From positions 1 to 32,270 of IMG/VR virus record IMGVR_UViG_3300033143_003264: DNA of 32,270 nt; one strand, 5' to 3'. This DNA is from a virus. Positions 1 to 8,000 of the stretch are shown here, piece by piece; position 1 is the first letter of the stretch, and each line of letters opens with the position of its first letter. The notes below the pieces were generated by a model that saw only the letters and a list, made by a program, of their open reading frames with translations, was not told the DNA's origin and made no database searches. Both the position numbers and the translations under genes were made by a program.

Positions 1-1
1 A

Positions 2-295
2 ATTGATGCCGATTACACAGTAAAAGTTGGAACGGGGGCTAATAGTTTTCATGTTGATAGAGTTGTCATAGTTGACGACCCTGCTGCGGATTTGACTATT
101 ACAATACCGGATGGGCTGTATGTTGGGCAGGAATTGCTTATTGTTTTTGAGAGCGATGCTAATAGTAAAACCGTAACAATAGATGGAAATGCTGCTCAAG
201 ACAGCACAATGGAGGACGCAGGCATGTATCAGATTTCGGTATGGACTGGTGCAACAACGGGCTGGGTAGTCCTAAAAGAAAGTGTAACCAGTTAA
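2..295 (+). CDS. Virion-type protein, 3' part only (5' end outside the window)
   Basis: The frame is open from base 2 to the TAA at 293-295, giving at least 97 residues with no start visible upstream. A TTG at 92 could serve as a start but lacks a convincing SD, and the upstream codons read as ordinary protein (for example VDRVVIVDD), so this is most likely the end of a longer gene. The residues alternate hydrophobic and polar, rich in V, I, T, D and G, which suggests a beta-sandwich. A following gene with a strong SD lies 15 bases on, within a run of virion genes. I do not recognise a named family; a small capsid-associated or neck protein is an inference from position. Confidence 0.7.
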   Translation: MDADYTVKVGTGANSFHVDRVVIVDDPAADLTITIPDGLYVGQELLIVFESDANSKTVTIDGNAAQDSTMEDAGMYQISVWTGATTGWVVLKESVTS

Positions 296-310
296 GATTG
301 GAGGTAACTA

Positions 311-655
311 ATGGGTATTTATAGTGGTACAAATACAAATGTTGTGCCTAATCATGGCGGCTCTAATAGAGTTACCATTCCTGGTGATCCATATCAAATT
401 CGTGGTGGTACTGGTACTGATGGAGCTACAAGTGTCCCTTGTAAAGGCTGCAAAATAATTGCTGCAAGCGGAAGTTCAAATGTTAGAGTTAGAATCGATT
501 CTGCCTGTACTGCTACTACCGGTATTCCTGTTCCAGAACATAACTTAGCCAATGGTATTGCGACATATTTATCATTAAATATTGACGATCTGAATCGTTT
601 GTATTTTATTGGCGAAGCTGAAAACGATGTTGTTGATATATTATATTGGGCATAA
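311..655 (+). CDS. Small virion protein, decoration/neck-like (114 aa)
   Basis: The start follows a strong SD (GGAGGT at 300-305). The product is beta-rich, with a glycine/threonine-rich N-terminus. Its C-terminal half reads NVRVRIDSACTATTGIPVP, then a variable stretch, then LYFIGEAENDVVDILYWA. That layout (strand with N-V-R-V, GIPVP turn, then LYF...VVDILY) resembles small phage virion proteins found next to capsid and neck genes. No signal peptide or membrane segment is visible. It lies between the truncated upstream gene and a 40-residue basic gene, probably in one operon. Virion membership is an inference from family resemblance and position; the exact role is unknown. Confidence 0.7.
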   Translation: MGIYSGTNTNVVPNHGGSNRVTIPGDPYQIRGGTGTDGATSVPCKGCKIIAASGSSNVRVRIDSACTATTGIPVPEHNLANGIATYLSLNIDDLNRLYFIGEAENDVVDILYWA

Positions 656-667
656 AGGAAAATCACA

Positions 668-790
668 ATGGCGAGACTGAAAAGGAAAGCATTAAAAGCG
701 CACGTAAGTAAAAATGAAGCGCAGCAAAAGTATGCCGATGAATCGCGGATGAAAGTTGCAGGTACGACGAGAAATAAAAGGAGTAAATGA
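668..790 (+). CDS. Very small basic protein (40 aa)
   Basis: ATG at 668 follows the SD AAAGGA at 654-659. The gene ends with TGA at 788-790, overlapping the next ATG (787) in an ATGA junction, which suggests translational coupling. The product is very rich in lysine and arginine (N-terminus MARLKRKALKAH, C-terminus TRNKRSK), with an A/E/Q/K-rich centre that is probably helical. It could bind nucleic acid or be a short structural peptide. No family is recognised. The SD plus the exact ATGA overlap are the main evidence that it is real. Confidence 0.65.
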   Translation: MARLKRKALKAHVSKNEAQQKYADESRMKVAGTTRNKRSK

Positions 791-1017
791 TGATTGAGAT
801 GACTCCGCCTATTCGCGGCCTGTCTAAAGGCCTGCCGGTGGATAAGGAAGCACCTCTTACCTCCGGCTATATGAATAATGTACGTCCGATTGACGTTCTT
901 GAAAGAAGGCTCAGGCTGGGACAACGGCCTGGGCTGGACAAGTGGGGAAATGGTACCCAGGTTGGTGCAAGTGAGAATCCCATTGTAGCGTTTTGCGTTG
1001 TGGCGGCGGTTAGCTAA
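787..1017 (+). CDS. Tail-associated protein N-terminal module, possibly cut short by an in-frame TAA (76 aa)
   Basis: The start is coupled to the upstream stop (ATGA) and preceded by GGAG at 780-783. The sequence reads PPIRGLSKGLPV, then LTSGYMNNVRPIDVLERRLRLGQRPGLDKWG. This pattern, with conserved MNNVRPID and GQRPGLxKW, resembles the N-terminus of larger phage tail proteins that continue into a beta-propeller. Here it stops at TAA 1015-1017, followed in the same frame by eight sense codons (WQVWFEDI) and TGA 1042-1044. These eight residues match the C-terminal ends of the proteins ending at 2082 and 2488. The gene may therefore be truncated, read through, or split off from a longer ancestor. 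Confidence 0.7.
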   Translation: MMIEMTPPIRGLSKGLPVDKEAPLTSGYMNNVRPIDVLERRLRLGQRPGLDKWGNGTQVGASENPIVAFCVVAAVS

Positions 1018-1119
1018 TGGCAAGTTTGGTTTGAGGATATTTGATGACTATAGGACACAAGGCCATCTATTTTGGAGACTTGTAATGATTAGTGTTATAT
1101 ATTTTAGGACGATGTAGTT
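1018..1119 (+). other. Gap holding an in-frame gene tail and two tiny coupled reading frames
   Basis: Codons 1018-1044 continue the upstream frame beyond its TAA as WQVWFEDI then TGA. GAGG at 1033-1036 precedes an ATG at 1044 (TGATG overlap), which opens a 13-codon frame ending at 1085. Next comes GGAG at 1074-1077 and another ATG at 1085 (TAATG overlap) for a 10-codon frame ending at 1117, three bases before the GTG start at 1120. These tiny frames may be vestiges of a decayed gene, or coupling devices that carry ribosomes to the GTG start. I do not annotate them as genes. Confidence 0.4.
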
Positions 1120-2082
1120 GTGGCAACTAAGTATGAGAGTTACATTGGCGGTGTTCCTGCTACATGGAGTACATTGAAATACAATGGCTACATCTCTGGC
1201 GATTTACCTGCCCAAGGTTTTACTCCTGCAACTACCCATTTACTATCCTCAGTAAAACTGTATGTTAAAAAATTTAATGATGGTATTTATCCTCATCAAG
1301 ATTTGGGTGTAAATATTTATGCTGTTGATGGAAGTGGCTTTCCTACAGGCGCGTCTCTTGCACATGGCTCTATATCTTCTGAGGGAATTTCTCAAGATAA
1401 TTGGGAGTTTCTGGAGATTACCTTAGATGATGAAGTAATGGTGTCAGCAGAAAGTACCTATGCTATTTGTTTTACCACTACAGGCTACAAGGCGGGGGAA
1501 GACGAGGTGTATTGGGCTTATACTGCTGGGAATCCTTATGCTGGTGGTATAGGAAGCCATTATGTTTGGGAACCGCCCGGAGGGATAGGCTCTGCTGAAT
1601 GGAGTGCAATAACTGGGGATCATTATTTTGAAGAGTGGGGAACAGCTGTTCCTGCCAAGGCCAAAAACCCCACACCAACCGATGCCAATAGTGCTGTTAC
1701 ATTAGACCAGGATACTATTGTGTGGGAAGATGGTGGTGGAGCAGACACTTATGACGTGTACTATGGGACAACATCTGGAGATTTAATCCTTGTGTCTTCA
1801 GCACAGACTGAAACAAGTTTTACCGTGTGGGGGATGGCAGACGGTTCTCCTTATGACTATGAGGTCACAAGATATTGGAGAATAGATTCAACTAATGACG
1901 TAGGAACAACAACAGGGGACGAGTGGTCTTTTACTACAATAACATTCGACCCGCCTGTCCCAAGTCCATCAGACCCAGATGGCGACTTTCCACCTGACTA
2001 TGCATTTGACCCCAATTTTATCCGAACAAAAAACAGATTAGTATTAGCGGCAGGGCATCAAGTATGGTACGAAGTGTCTTAA
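1120..2082 (+). CDS. Virion protein with a jelly-roll-like N-domain and a fibronectin type III-like domain (320 aa)
   Basis: The likely start is GTG at 1120, with AGGA at 1106-1109 as a modest SD. Residues about 1-180 form a beta-rich domain with LSSVKLYVKKF, GVNIYAVDGSGFPTG and STYAICFTTTG. This style is seen in secreted or virion surface modules (choice-of-anchor type) that may bind carbohydrate. Residues about 187-275 read as a fibronectin type III-like domain (TIVWEDGGGADTYDVYYG, RYWRIDSTNDVG, EWSFTT). A proline-rich linker leads to the end motif NRLVLAAGHQVWYEVS, which recurs in neighbouring gene products. The last 19 bases overlap the lipoprotein gene. A tail or surface role fits both the context and the domains. 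Confidence 0.75.
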   Translation: MATKYESYIGGVPATWSTLKYNGYISGDLPAQGFTPATTHLLSSVKLYVKKFNDGIYPHQDLGVNIYAVDGSGFPTGASLAHGSISSEGISQDNWEFLEITLDDEVMVSAESTYAICFTTTGYKAGEDEVYWAYTAGNPYAGGIGSHYVWEPPGGIGSAEWSAITGDHYFEEWGTAVPAKAKNPTPTDANSAVTLDQDTIVWEDGGGADTYDVYYGTTSGDLILVSSAQTETSFTVWGMADGSPYDYEVTRYWRIDSTNDVGTTTGDEWSFTTITFDPPVPSPSDPDGDFPPDYAFDPNFIRTKNRLVLAAGHQVWYEVS

Positions 2083-2273
2083 TTATGTTATTGTTAATAG
2101 TCTCTGGTTGTCATTTTATAGCCACAGGAGAGATGGAGCCTGTTGCTAAGGAATCTGTAGAGGACAGAGCTATAATAATTGCTACTATAAAGTACTTTAT
2201 GAGTCCTGAATGGACGATAGAAGATTATAAAAAAGAGATTAGATACCAACAGTATTTGCAGAGGCAGAAGTAA
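2064..2273 (+). CDS. Small predicted lipoprotein (69 aa)
   Basis: The N-terminus MVRSVLIMLLLIVSGC has one arginine, a hydrophobic core and a VSGC lipobox with Cys16, the layout of a signal-peptidase II substrate. The mature part is about 53 residues, charged, and ends in a basic helix (YKKEIRYQQYLQRQK). The gene starts inside the last codons of the upstream tail gene, and its TAA overlaps the next ATG (TAATG at 2271-2275), so it is embedded in the tail operon. The ATG at 2085 would leave no positive N-region and is less likely. Phage lipoproteins can block receptors or act in lysis, but nothing here shows which, if either, applies. Confidence 0.65.
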   Translation: MVRSVLIMLLLIVSGCHFIATGEMEPVAKESVEDRAIIIATIKYFMSPEWTIEDYKKEIRYQQYLQRQK

Positions 2274-2488
2274 TGGCGATAGCGTGGCAACCACCGAGTC
2301 CTACATATTACTATGAAGGAGTGGGATACTATAGACTCCTTGTAATTAATGGAGCATTTGGCAATCCTCCTCCCGATGGAGTAGTTGATGTAGATTATGA
2401 GGTTGTTTCTTTATTGCCCAATCAGTTGTTACAGACTAAAAGATTGGTGTGTGCGGCTTATAATAAGTTTTGGCTTGAGGATATTTAA
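2273..2488 (+). CDS. Small tail-operon protein with the shared C-terminal motif (71 aa)
   Basis: The gene overlaps its upstream neighbour by one base (TAATG) and its downstream neighbour by one base (TAATG at 2486-2490). The N-terminus is rich in tyrosine and proline (WQPPSPTYYYEGVGYY). The C-terminus, LLQTKRLVCAAYNKFWLEDI, resembles the ends of the products ending at 2082 (LVLAAGHQVWYEVS) and, across a stop, at 1044 (VVAAVS-stop-WQVWFEDI). GAGG within the last codons (2474-2477) is the SD of the following gene. No named family is recognised. It may be a module of a tail protein that is a single chain in relatives. Confidence 0.65.
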   Translation: MAIAWQPPSPTYYYEGVGYYRLLVINGAFGNPPPDGVVDVDYEVVSLLPNQLLQTKRLVCAAYNKFWLEDI

Positions 2489-4257
2489 TGGCGGTAGATA
2501 TTTCCAATTATAAAACCTATAAAAGACTAACCGCCGCAGGAAACGATGTTTTTTATTTTGAGGATGTAAACGTGGCAGCAGGAACTTTAATCGAATTGGC
2601 TACGGCCACAGGTGATATAGACACCTCTGACCAATTAAACATGGCAACCGCCTTTCAGAAAGTGTTTATTGCAAATGGAACTAACTTGAAGGTGGCCGAC
2701 TTTATCAACACACGTCTGGCCCATGCCGCATTAGACACAGCCCATGCTCATGGAGATATATTAACACAAGCAGTGACCGGAGCCACTATGGTTGTAGACT
2801 TTACCAATGCAGACAAGACCTATACCTATGGCTATACAACAAGCGGAACATGGACGCCGGCCTCTAATGAAATAACGGGAGATGGTGATGGTTCGGCCTT
2901 TACACCGACTTCTATTGCAGCAGTCTTGACCCATGATGCTTTAACCACCGCCCATGCGGAAGGAGACACTCTTACACAGGCAGTTACAGGTGCTACTATG
3001 GTGGTAGAAGCTGTGGATGCGGCCAAAACACATACCTACGGCAAATGGACTGGTGGAACATTCAACACCACCAATGAAGTTGATTCAGACGGTGCCGGAG
3101 ATGACGGTGTTGTTCCTACGGCCGTAAGTACCCGCCCCCCTATATGGTACGATTGGACAGTCTATCCTGGCGGAGCTTCCGGCACTATGCCGAGTACCTC
3201 CTATTTGATATGTGTGTATAGAGGGCGATTAGTCCTGTCTGGAGACCCTGTGTATCCAAATCAGTGGTATATGAGTAGAGTTGCTAACGCCGTAGCCGGT
3301 AATAACGCAGACGCCGGGCAATGTCCGTCCATACCAAGGGCGCTTATATCATTTCATGATGATTACTTAATATTCGGTTGTACTAATACCATGTGGGTGT
3401 TAAGAGGAGACCCGGTATCCGGCGGCTCCCTTGACAGTCTATCCGATACTACTGGAATATTCGGAGCACAGAGTTGGTGTTTTGACGAACAAAGAAATCT
3501 ATACTTCTGGGGTACTGGTGGTTTATATAAACTTGATGCCGGATTTAGCGGGTTGGATTGTATTAGTAAATTATCTCTGCCGGATTTGGTTAATGACGAA
3601 GCGGCAGATGCCTCTACACATACAATCAACATGGAGTATGATAGAAAAAGATATGGAATTGTAGTTTGTATTACAACCTTAGCTTCCGGAGTTAACTCAA
3701 ACTACTTCTACTCCTTAAAGACAGAAGGATTTTACCCGGAGAGCTACCCGGAAGAATGTGGTGCTTATTCTATGATATACTATGCTGCAAACGACACTGC
3801 TCTTGGAGATTTGTTAATGGGGTGTAAGGACGGCTATGTACGGGTTTTTAAGACTTCGGCCAAGGATGACGACATAGGTGGAAGTGACGAGGCTATTTCG
3901 TCATACGTTACATATCCAATAATACCTCTTGCAAAAGATGTAGATATGTCGGGCAAATTAGTTGAAATGACAATAGAATCCGCAGGCGGGGCTGCCGATG
4001 GTGGTATGAGTGACACTGACGGTCTCTCGTGGGCGTTGTTTAACGGAGACGATGCTGAAACCGTACTTGAGGATATAATGGACGGTGCCGATGCTTTTGC
4101 CTCTGGCACTATAACAGGGGCAGGTAGAAAGAATAAAATAAGGCCGCGTATGCGGGGGGCATATATGGGGTTGAAACTTTATAACTCTACAGCCGCAGAA
4201 ACTTGGGCTATAAATAGAATATTATACGGAACCAGCAAAGCTGGTAGAGTAAGGTAG
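2488..4257 (+). CDS. Propeller-like tail protein with internal duplication (589 aa)
   Basis: The start is coupled to the preceding stop (TAATG) with GAGG 10 bases upstream. The N-terminus continues the theme of the short genes before it (NDVFYFEDV, then TAFQKVFIANGTNLKVADF). Residues about 79-218 are a tandem duplication of some 70 residues. The C-terminal part has strand-turn repeats such as YRGRLVLSGDP, NQWYMSR, FHDDYLIFGCTNTMWVLRG, NLYFWGTGGLYKLD and DGYVRVFK, typical of phage tail proteins with a beta-propeller fold. The resemblance to podovirus nozzle-type proteins is an inference. The position between neck-like genes and the fibre fits a tail-tube or nozzle component. Confidence 0.7.
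   Translation: MAVDISNYKTYKRLTAAGNDVFYFEDVNVAAGTLIELATATGDIDTSDQLNMATAFQKVFIANGTNLKVADFINTRLAHAALDTAHAHGDILTQAVTGATMVVDFTNADKTYTYGYTTSGTWTPASNEITGDGDGSAFTPTSIAAVLTHDALTTAHAEGDTLTQAVTGATMVVEAVDAAKTHTYGKWTGGTFNTTNEVDSDGAGDDGVVPTAVSTRPPIWYDWTVYPGGASGTMPSTSYLICVYRGRLVLSGDPVYPNQWYMSRVANAVAGNNADAGQCPSIPRALISFHDDYLIFGCTNTMWVLRGDPVSGGSLDSLSDTTGIFGAQSWCFDEQRNLYFWGTGGLYKLDAGFSGLDCISKLSLPDLVNDEAADASTHTINMEYDRKRYGIVVCITTLASGVNSNYFYSLKTEGFYPESYPEECGAYSMIYYAANDTALGDLLMGCKDGYVRVFKTSAKDDDIGGSDEAISSYVTYPIIPLAKDVDMSGKLVEMTIESAGGAADGGMSDTDGLSWALFNGDDAETVLEDIMDGADAFASGTITGAGRKNKIRPRMRGAYMGLKLYNSTAAETWAINRILYGTSKAGRVR
2722..3141 (+). repeat. Tandem protein-level duplication, period about 210 bases
   Basis: Codons from His79 and from His149 of the 2488-4257 gene begin two copies of a block of about 70 residues. 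The shared core is TAHAxGDxLTQAVTGATMVV, followed by a KTYTYG/KTHTYG turn and an aspartate/glycine-rich loop. The copies have diverged, most in the second half, so the duplication is not recent. The block reads as a repeated beta module exposed on a tail protein. Confidence 0.75.
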
Positions 4258-4266
4258 GAGAATATA

Positions 4267-5025
4267 ATGGCAAGATCAAGCTGGCGACAACCAATTGGAA
4301 CCACTGGCGGTACTGATTCGCTTCTCAGGATGTTTCAAGAACGAGAGGCCGCTGCCCTTAAAGCCAATGAAGAACGCAAGGCTAAAATTGAGGCAATTTA
4401 TAACGAACTTATTTCTCAATATGAAACAGGAGGGGCTTTCAAAACTGCTGGATTAGCGGATATAGAGAAAGCTAAAGCACAAGCCATAGGCAGCGGAACA
4501 CAACAGATGATTAGTTCCGGTATGTATGGCACGACTACGGCGGCAAGTATACCGATGAGAGCCGAAGCGGAAGCCGGGCAGCAGAGATTAAAGTTAGAGG
4601 ATTTGTTGCAACAGCGGGTGAGTGAGGCCAAATTAGGATTAGCCGGATTTACAGAAAGAATAGATACTCCTTATCCTGATTACAGTATGCTTATGCAGGC
4701 GATGATGGCACAGGGGTCTCAAAGTGGCCAACAGCCGATGAGCTATGGCGGTGGTGGAGGTGCTCCACGACCTCAAAATTATTTCGATTATATGACAATG
4801 AATCGTATGCAACCAGGATCAACGGCAAAAGAACAGGCGAGATACGCATTTGGGCCATCACCAGCAAGGCCAACATATCAGCCGAGCGTAATACAACAAA
4901 TGTATCCGACAAAGTATCCAGCAGGTTATACTAAACCAGAGCCACATTCTTGGGTGGGTTCAGGAGGCCAAACCTCTCCTTATACTACCAAGAAGTTTAT
5001 TCCACATTATTGGCCGGAGGGATAA
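4267..5025 (+). CDS. Alanine/glutamine-rich coiled-coil virion protein (252 aa)
   Basis: A strong SD (AGGAGA at 4256-4261) precedes the ATG. Residues about 20-140 are helical and alanine-rich with many E, K and Q (FQEREAAALKANEERKAKIEAIYNEL), and probably form a coiled coil. The remainder is low-complexity glycine, proline, tyrosine and glutamine (GGGGGAPRPQNYFDYMTMN), ending in an aromatic, lysine-containing tail. The TAA overlaps the ATG of the fibre gene (TAATG at 5023-5027). Such proteins occur among internal or tail-assembly components of phages. No specific family is recognised, and there is no signal peptide or membrane segment. Confidence 0.65.
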   Translation: MARSSWRQPIGTTGGTDSLLRMFQEREAAALKANEERKAKIEAIYNELISQYETGGAFKTAGLADIEKAKAQAIGSGTQQMISSGMYGTTTAASIPMRAEAEAGQQRLKLEDLLQQRVSEAKLGLAGFTERIDTPYPDYSMLMQAMMAQGSQSGQQPMSYGGGGGAPRPQNYFDYMTMNRMQPGSTAKEQARYAFGPSPARPTYQPSVIQQMYPTKYPAGYTKPEPHSWVGSGGQTSPYTTKKFIPHYWPEG

Positions 5026-8000
5026 TGGCCTTAGTAAGTCCGCCCAAAAAAATTGACGATGTATCTGTAAGGCAGGCCATTTCCAAATTGGCTTCAATCA
5101 AACTTGGCCCAACATCTACACCTACGTTTGCCAGTGTCACCACAGACACACTGACTACGGCCACATTAACCGTAAGTGATTTAACAGCGTCGAGACTTGT
5201 TGCTACAAATGGCAGCAAAGCCCTTGCGTCTGTGGGTGATTTAACGTCATGGATAGCGGGAACGGCAAATGAAATTGATGTGGCCGATGATAGTGACGGA
5301 ACAATTACCTTGTCTCTTGGCGGAAATATGGGGGATATATCCGCTCTTACTCCTACCGATGGATATTTTATTGTCGGTGATGGCACTAATTGGGTGACTG
5401 AAAGTGAAAATACGGCCAGAACTTCTCTTGGATTGGGAACTGGAGATAGCCCTACATTTACCGATTTAGTCTTGAGTGATTGGCAGTTAGGCACACCTAC
5501 TTATAATAGCGTCCACGACTGGATGAATACTATACAATCTGCGGGCAGAATTTCCGGTGGAGATTTTACAGATAATGAAGATGGGACTCTAACTGTTGCC
5601 GCCGGAACAGGGATGATAAAAACAACCGACAGCCGAACAGGTGTTACTTTGATGTTCGATTGGGAAGAAAACACGGATGTTCAAACAGATGAAGAAACTC
5701 CAGAGGGATTGACAGACCAGGCTACTAATCATATATATGTCGACTATAAATCAGGAAGTCCGCAAATATTTTGCACCACTTCTATCAGTGATATTAGTTT
5801 TACAGATAAAATAGGGCTTGGCCGTGTGTATAGAGACGGCACTTCTTTACACATGCTTCCGGGTGGAGCACCTACAAACGATGTTATTCAAAGAACACAC
5901 CAGGCTATAGCAGCTACTTTACAATTTCACCGTTCCAGTGGACTTCAAATATCGGAAACAGGGGATTTGGGTATAGCTATTACCGAGGGTGTTTTTTGGA
6001 GAGGACTCAGAGATTTCCCAGTCTTTACCGGCACTGGCTATGACAGTACGGAAACAGATTTTACTCTTTGGTATAATGACGGTGCGTGGCAATCGTCCCA
6101 GACAGGTGTTTTAACTCATCATTACAACGACTATGGAACAGGTCTCGTAGCAACAGGAGCACAAAAATACGGTAATTTTTGGGTTTATATTTGTCACGAT
6201 GGTCATGTTCATGTAGTATATGGATTGGGTAATTATAAATATGCCGAGGCAATTGCTGCTGCTGCCCCTGCCAATTTACCAACTATTGTTTCTGATTTTG
6301 CAATGCTGCTTGCCAGAATAACGGTAAAAACAGAGGAAACCTCTACATTTACAAATATCAGCACTCCCTGGGATTCTGAAATAATTTCCGGAACAGTTAC
6401 TACACATGATAGTCTGTCTAATTTGGATTTTGCCAGTTCCGGGCATACAGGCTTTCAAGAAAATCATGCCAACCTGGATAATCTTTCAGATTTAACTTAT
6501 GCCGCAGCCAGTTTTGTTAAAATGACGGGGGCTAATACCTTTGCGTTGAGAACCATTGGTGAAACTGCTGATGATTTACAGGGGACGATAGACCATGACT
6601 CATTGTTGAACGTCCATCAAGATGTTAATACTGACGCTTTACCTACATTTGCCGGTCTAACAATAAATGGCACAATAGCCACCGGCCTCGATATGAGTGG
6701 AGGAACGTTTGCAACTGCTATACAGAACTGGCCTGCTACGCCTGTTATCAATATCGCTGGCGTTCAGGCGATTAAGTTTGATGATACCAGTTTTAATATA
6801 TTAATTGGTAGTTCAGCATTTATTAATGATAATGGAACATATAATGTAGGAATAGGTTATCAAGCTGGATATTATAATGATACCATTGGTGCGGATTATT
6901 ATGGTGATAATAATGTTTATATAGGTTATCAATCTGGATTTGGAGCAACAGGAGGAAATAATAACACAGGTTATCGCAATGTAGGAATAGGGGAGCAGAC
7001 CCTTTATTATAACACTTCTGGATATGGCAATGTAGCAATAGGTTGGAAAGTTCTTTATTCTAATACTACAGGTTATCGCAATGTAGGAACAGGTCGTGAG
7101 GCTTTATATAATAATACTACAGGACATTCTAATTTTGCATTAGGTTATCGAGCACTTTATAAAAATACTGATGGGCTTGTTAATACAGCAATAGGCATTT
7201 CCGCCCTTGTGAACAACATAGACGGGGATAGTAACATAGGAATAGGTTATCTTGTGGGACAGGGAAATGAAACAGGTAATTATAATGTGTTAATTGGAAC
7301 TTTAGCAGGGGCAAGAGGGCAAGTAGGATTAGATAATTTTAGTAATAATATATTTATTGGTTATAGATCTGGTTATAATATACAAACAGCAAGTAATTCA
7401 ATTTACATAGGTTATAGGTCTGGCTATAACCAAACCACAAACGACAACCTCCTCATTATAGACAACCAAGACAGGACGAGTGCGGCACTCGAAATAACCA
7501 ATTGTCTTATCTATGGAGTCTTTAATGCAACACCTGCAAGTCAAACGTTAAGATTCAATGTTGGTAATCTTTACCTTGGTAATCCGGTTCACAGTGACGC
7601 TGACGGCGGTGGTGCTGTAATACAGTCCTTCATACGAGAAGATGGAGCAGGAACACCAAGCACAGCAGCGACTATCACAGGCTCGCATGATGGAGCAGGG
7701 GCAAACGATACCAAAGGTAAACTTGTCATTGCTACTGATAGCGGGGCGGGACTTGTCACAGCCCTCACCATAGATTCAGCCCAGCTTGCCACGTTCACAG
7801 GAGACATAACAGCTAATAACTTGTCCGGCTCCAACACTGGTGACCAGACCAGTATAGCAGGTATAACCGGAACTAAGGCACAGTTTGATGCAGCATGTAC
7901 TGATGGTGACTTCATGTATGTTGGTGGTGCACCTACAGCCCATCTACATGATGGAGATACTTTAGAGTGTGATGGAATCAATAGTAGTGCCGGGGCTTTT

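Noticed and set aside
394-1023. Long open frame on the - strand opposite the first virion genes
   Set aside because: It is antisense to three SD-preceded genes and its product has no recognisable pattern.
4950-5024. N-terminal extension of the fibre frame starting at TTG 4950
   Set aside because: No SD is present, and ATG 5025 has GGAGGG and a one-base stop overlap.
4997-5494. 165-codon - strand frame at the start of the fibre gene
   Set aside because: Antisense shadow of a repetitive fibre segment with no SD and no domain.
6837-7440. CRISPR-like spacing of repeats
   Set aside because: The period is 51 bases in coding phase, the units vary throughout, and they encode adhesin-type peptide repeats; there are no cas genes.
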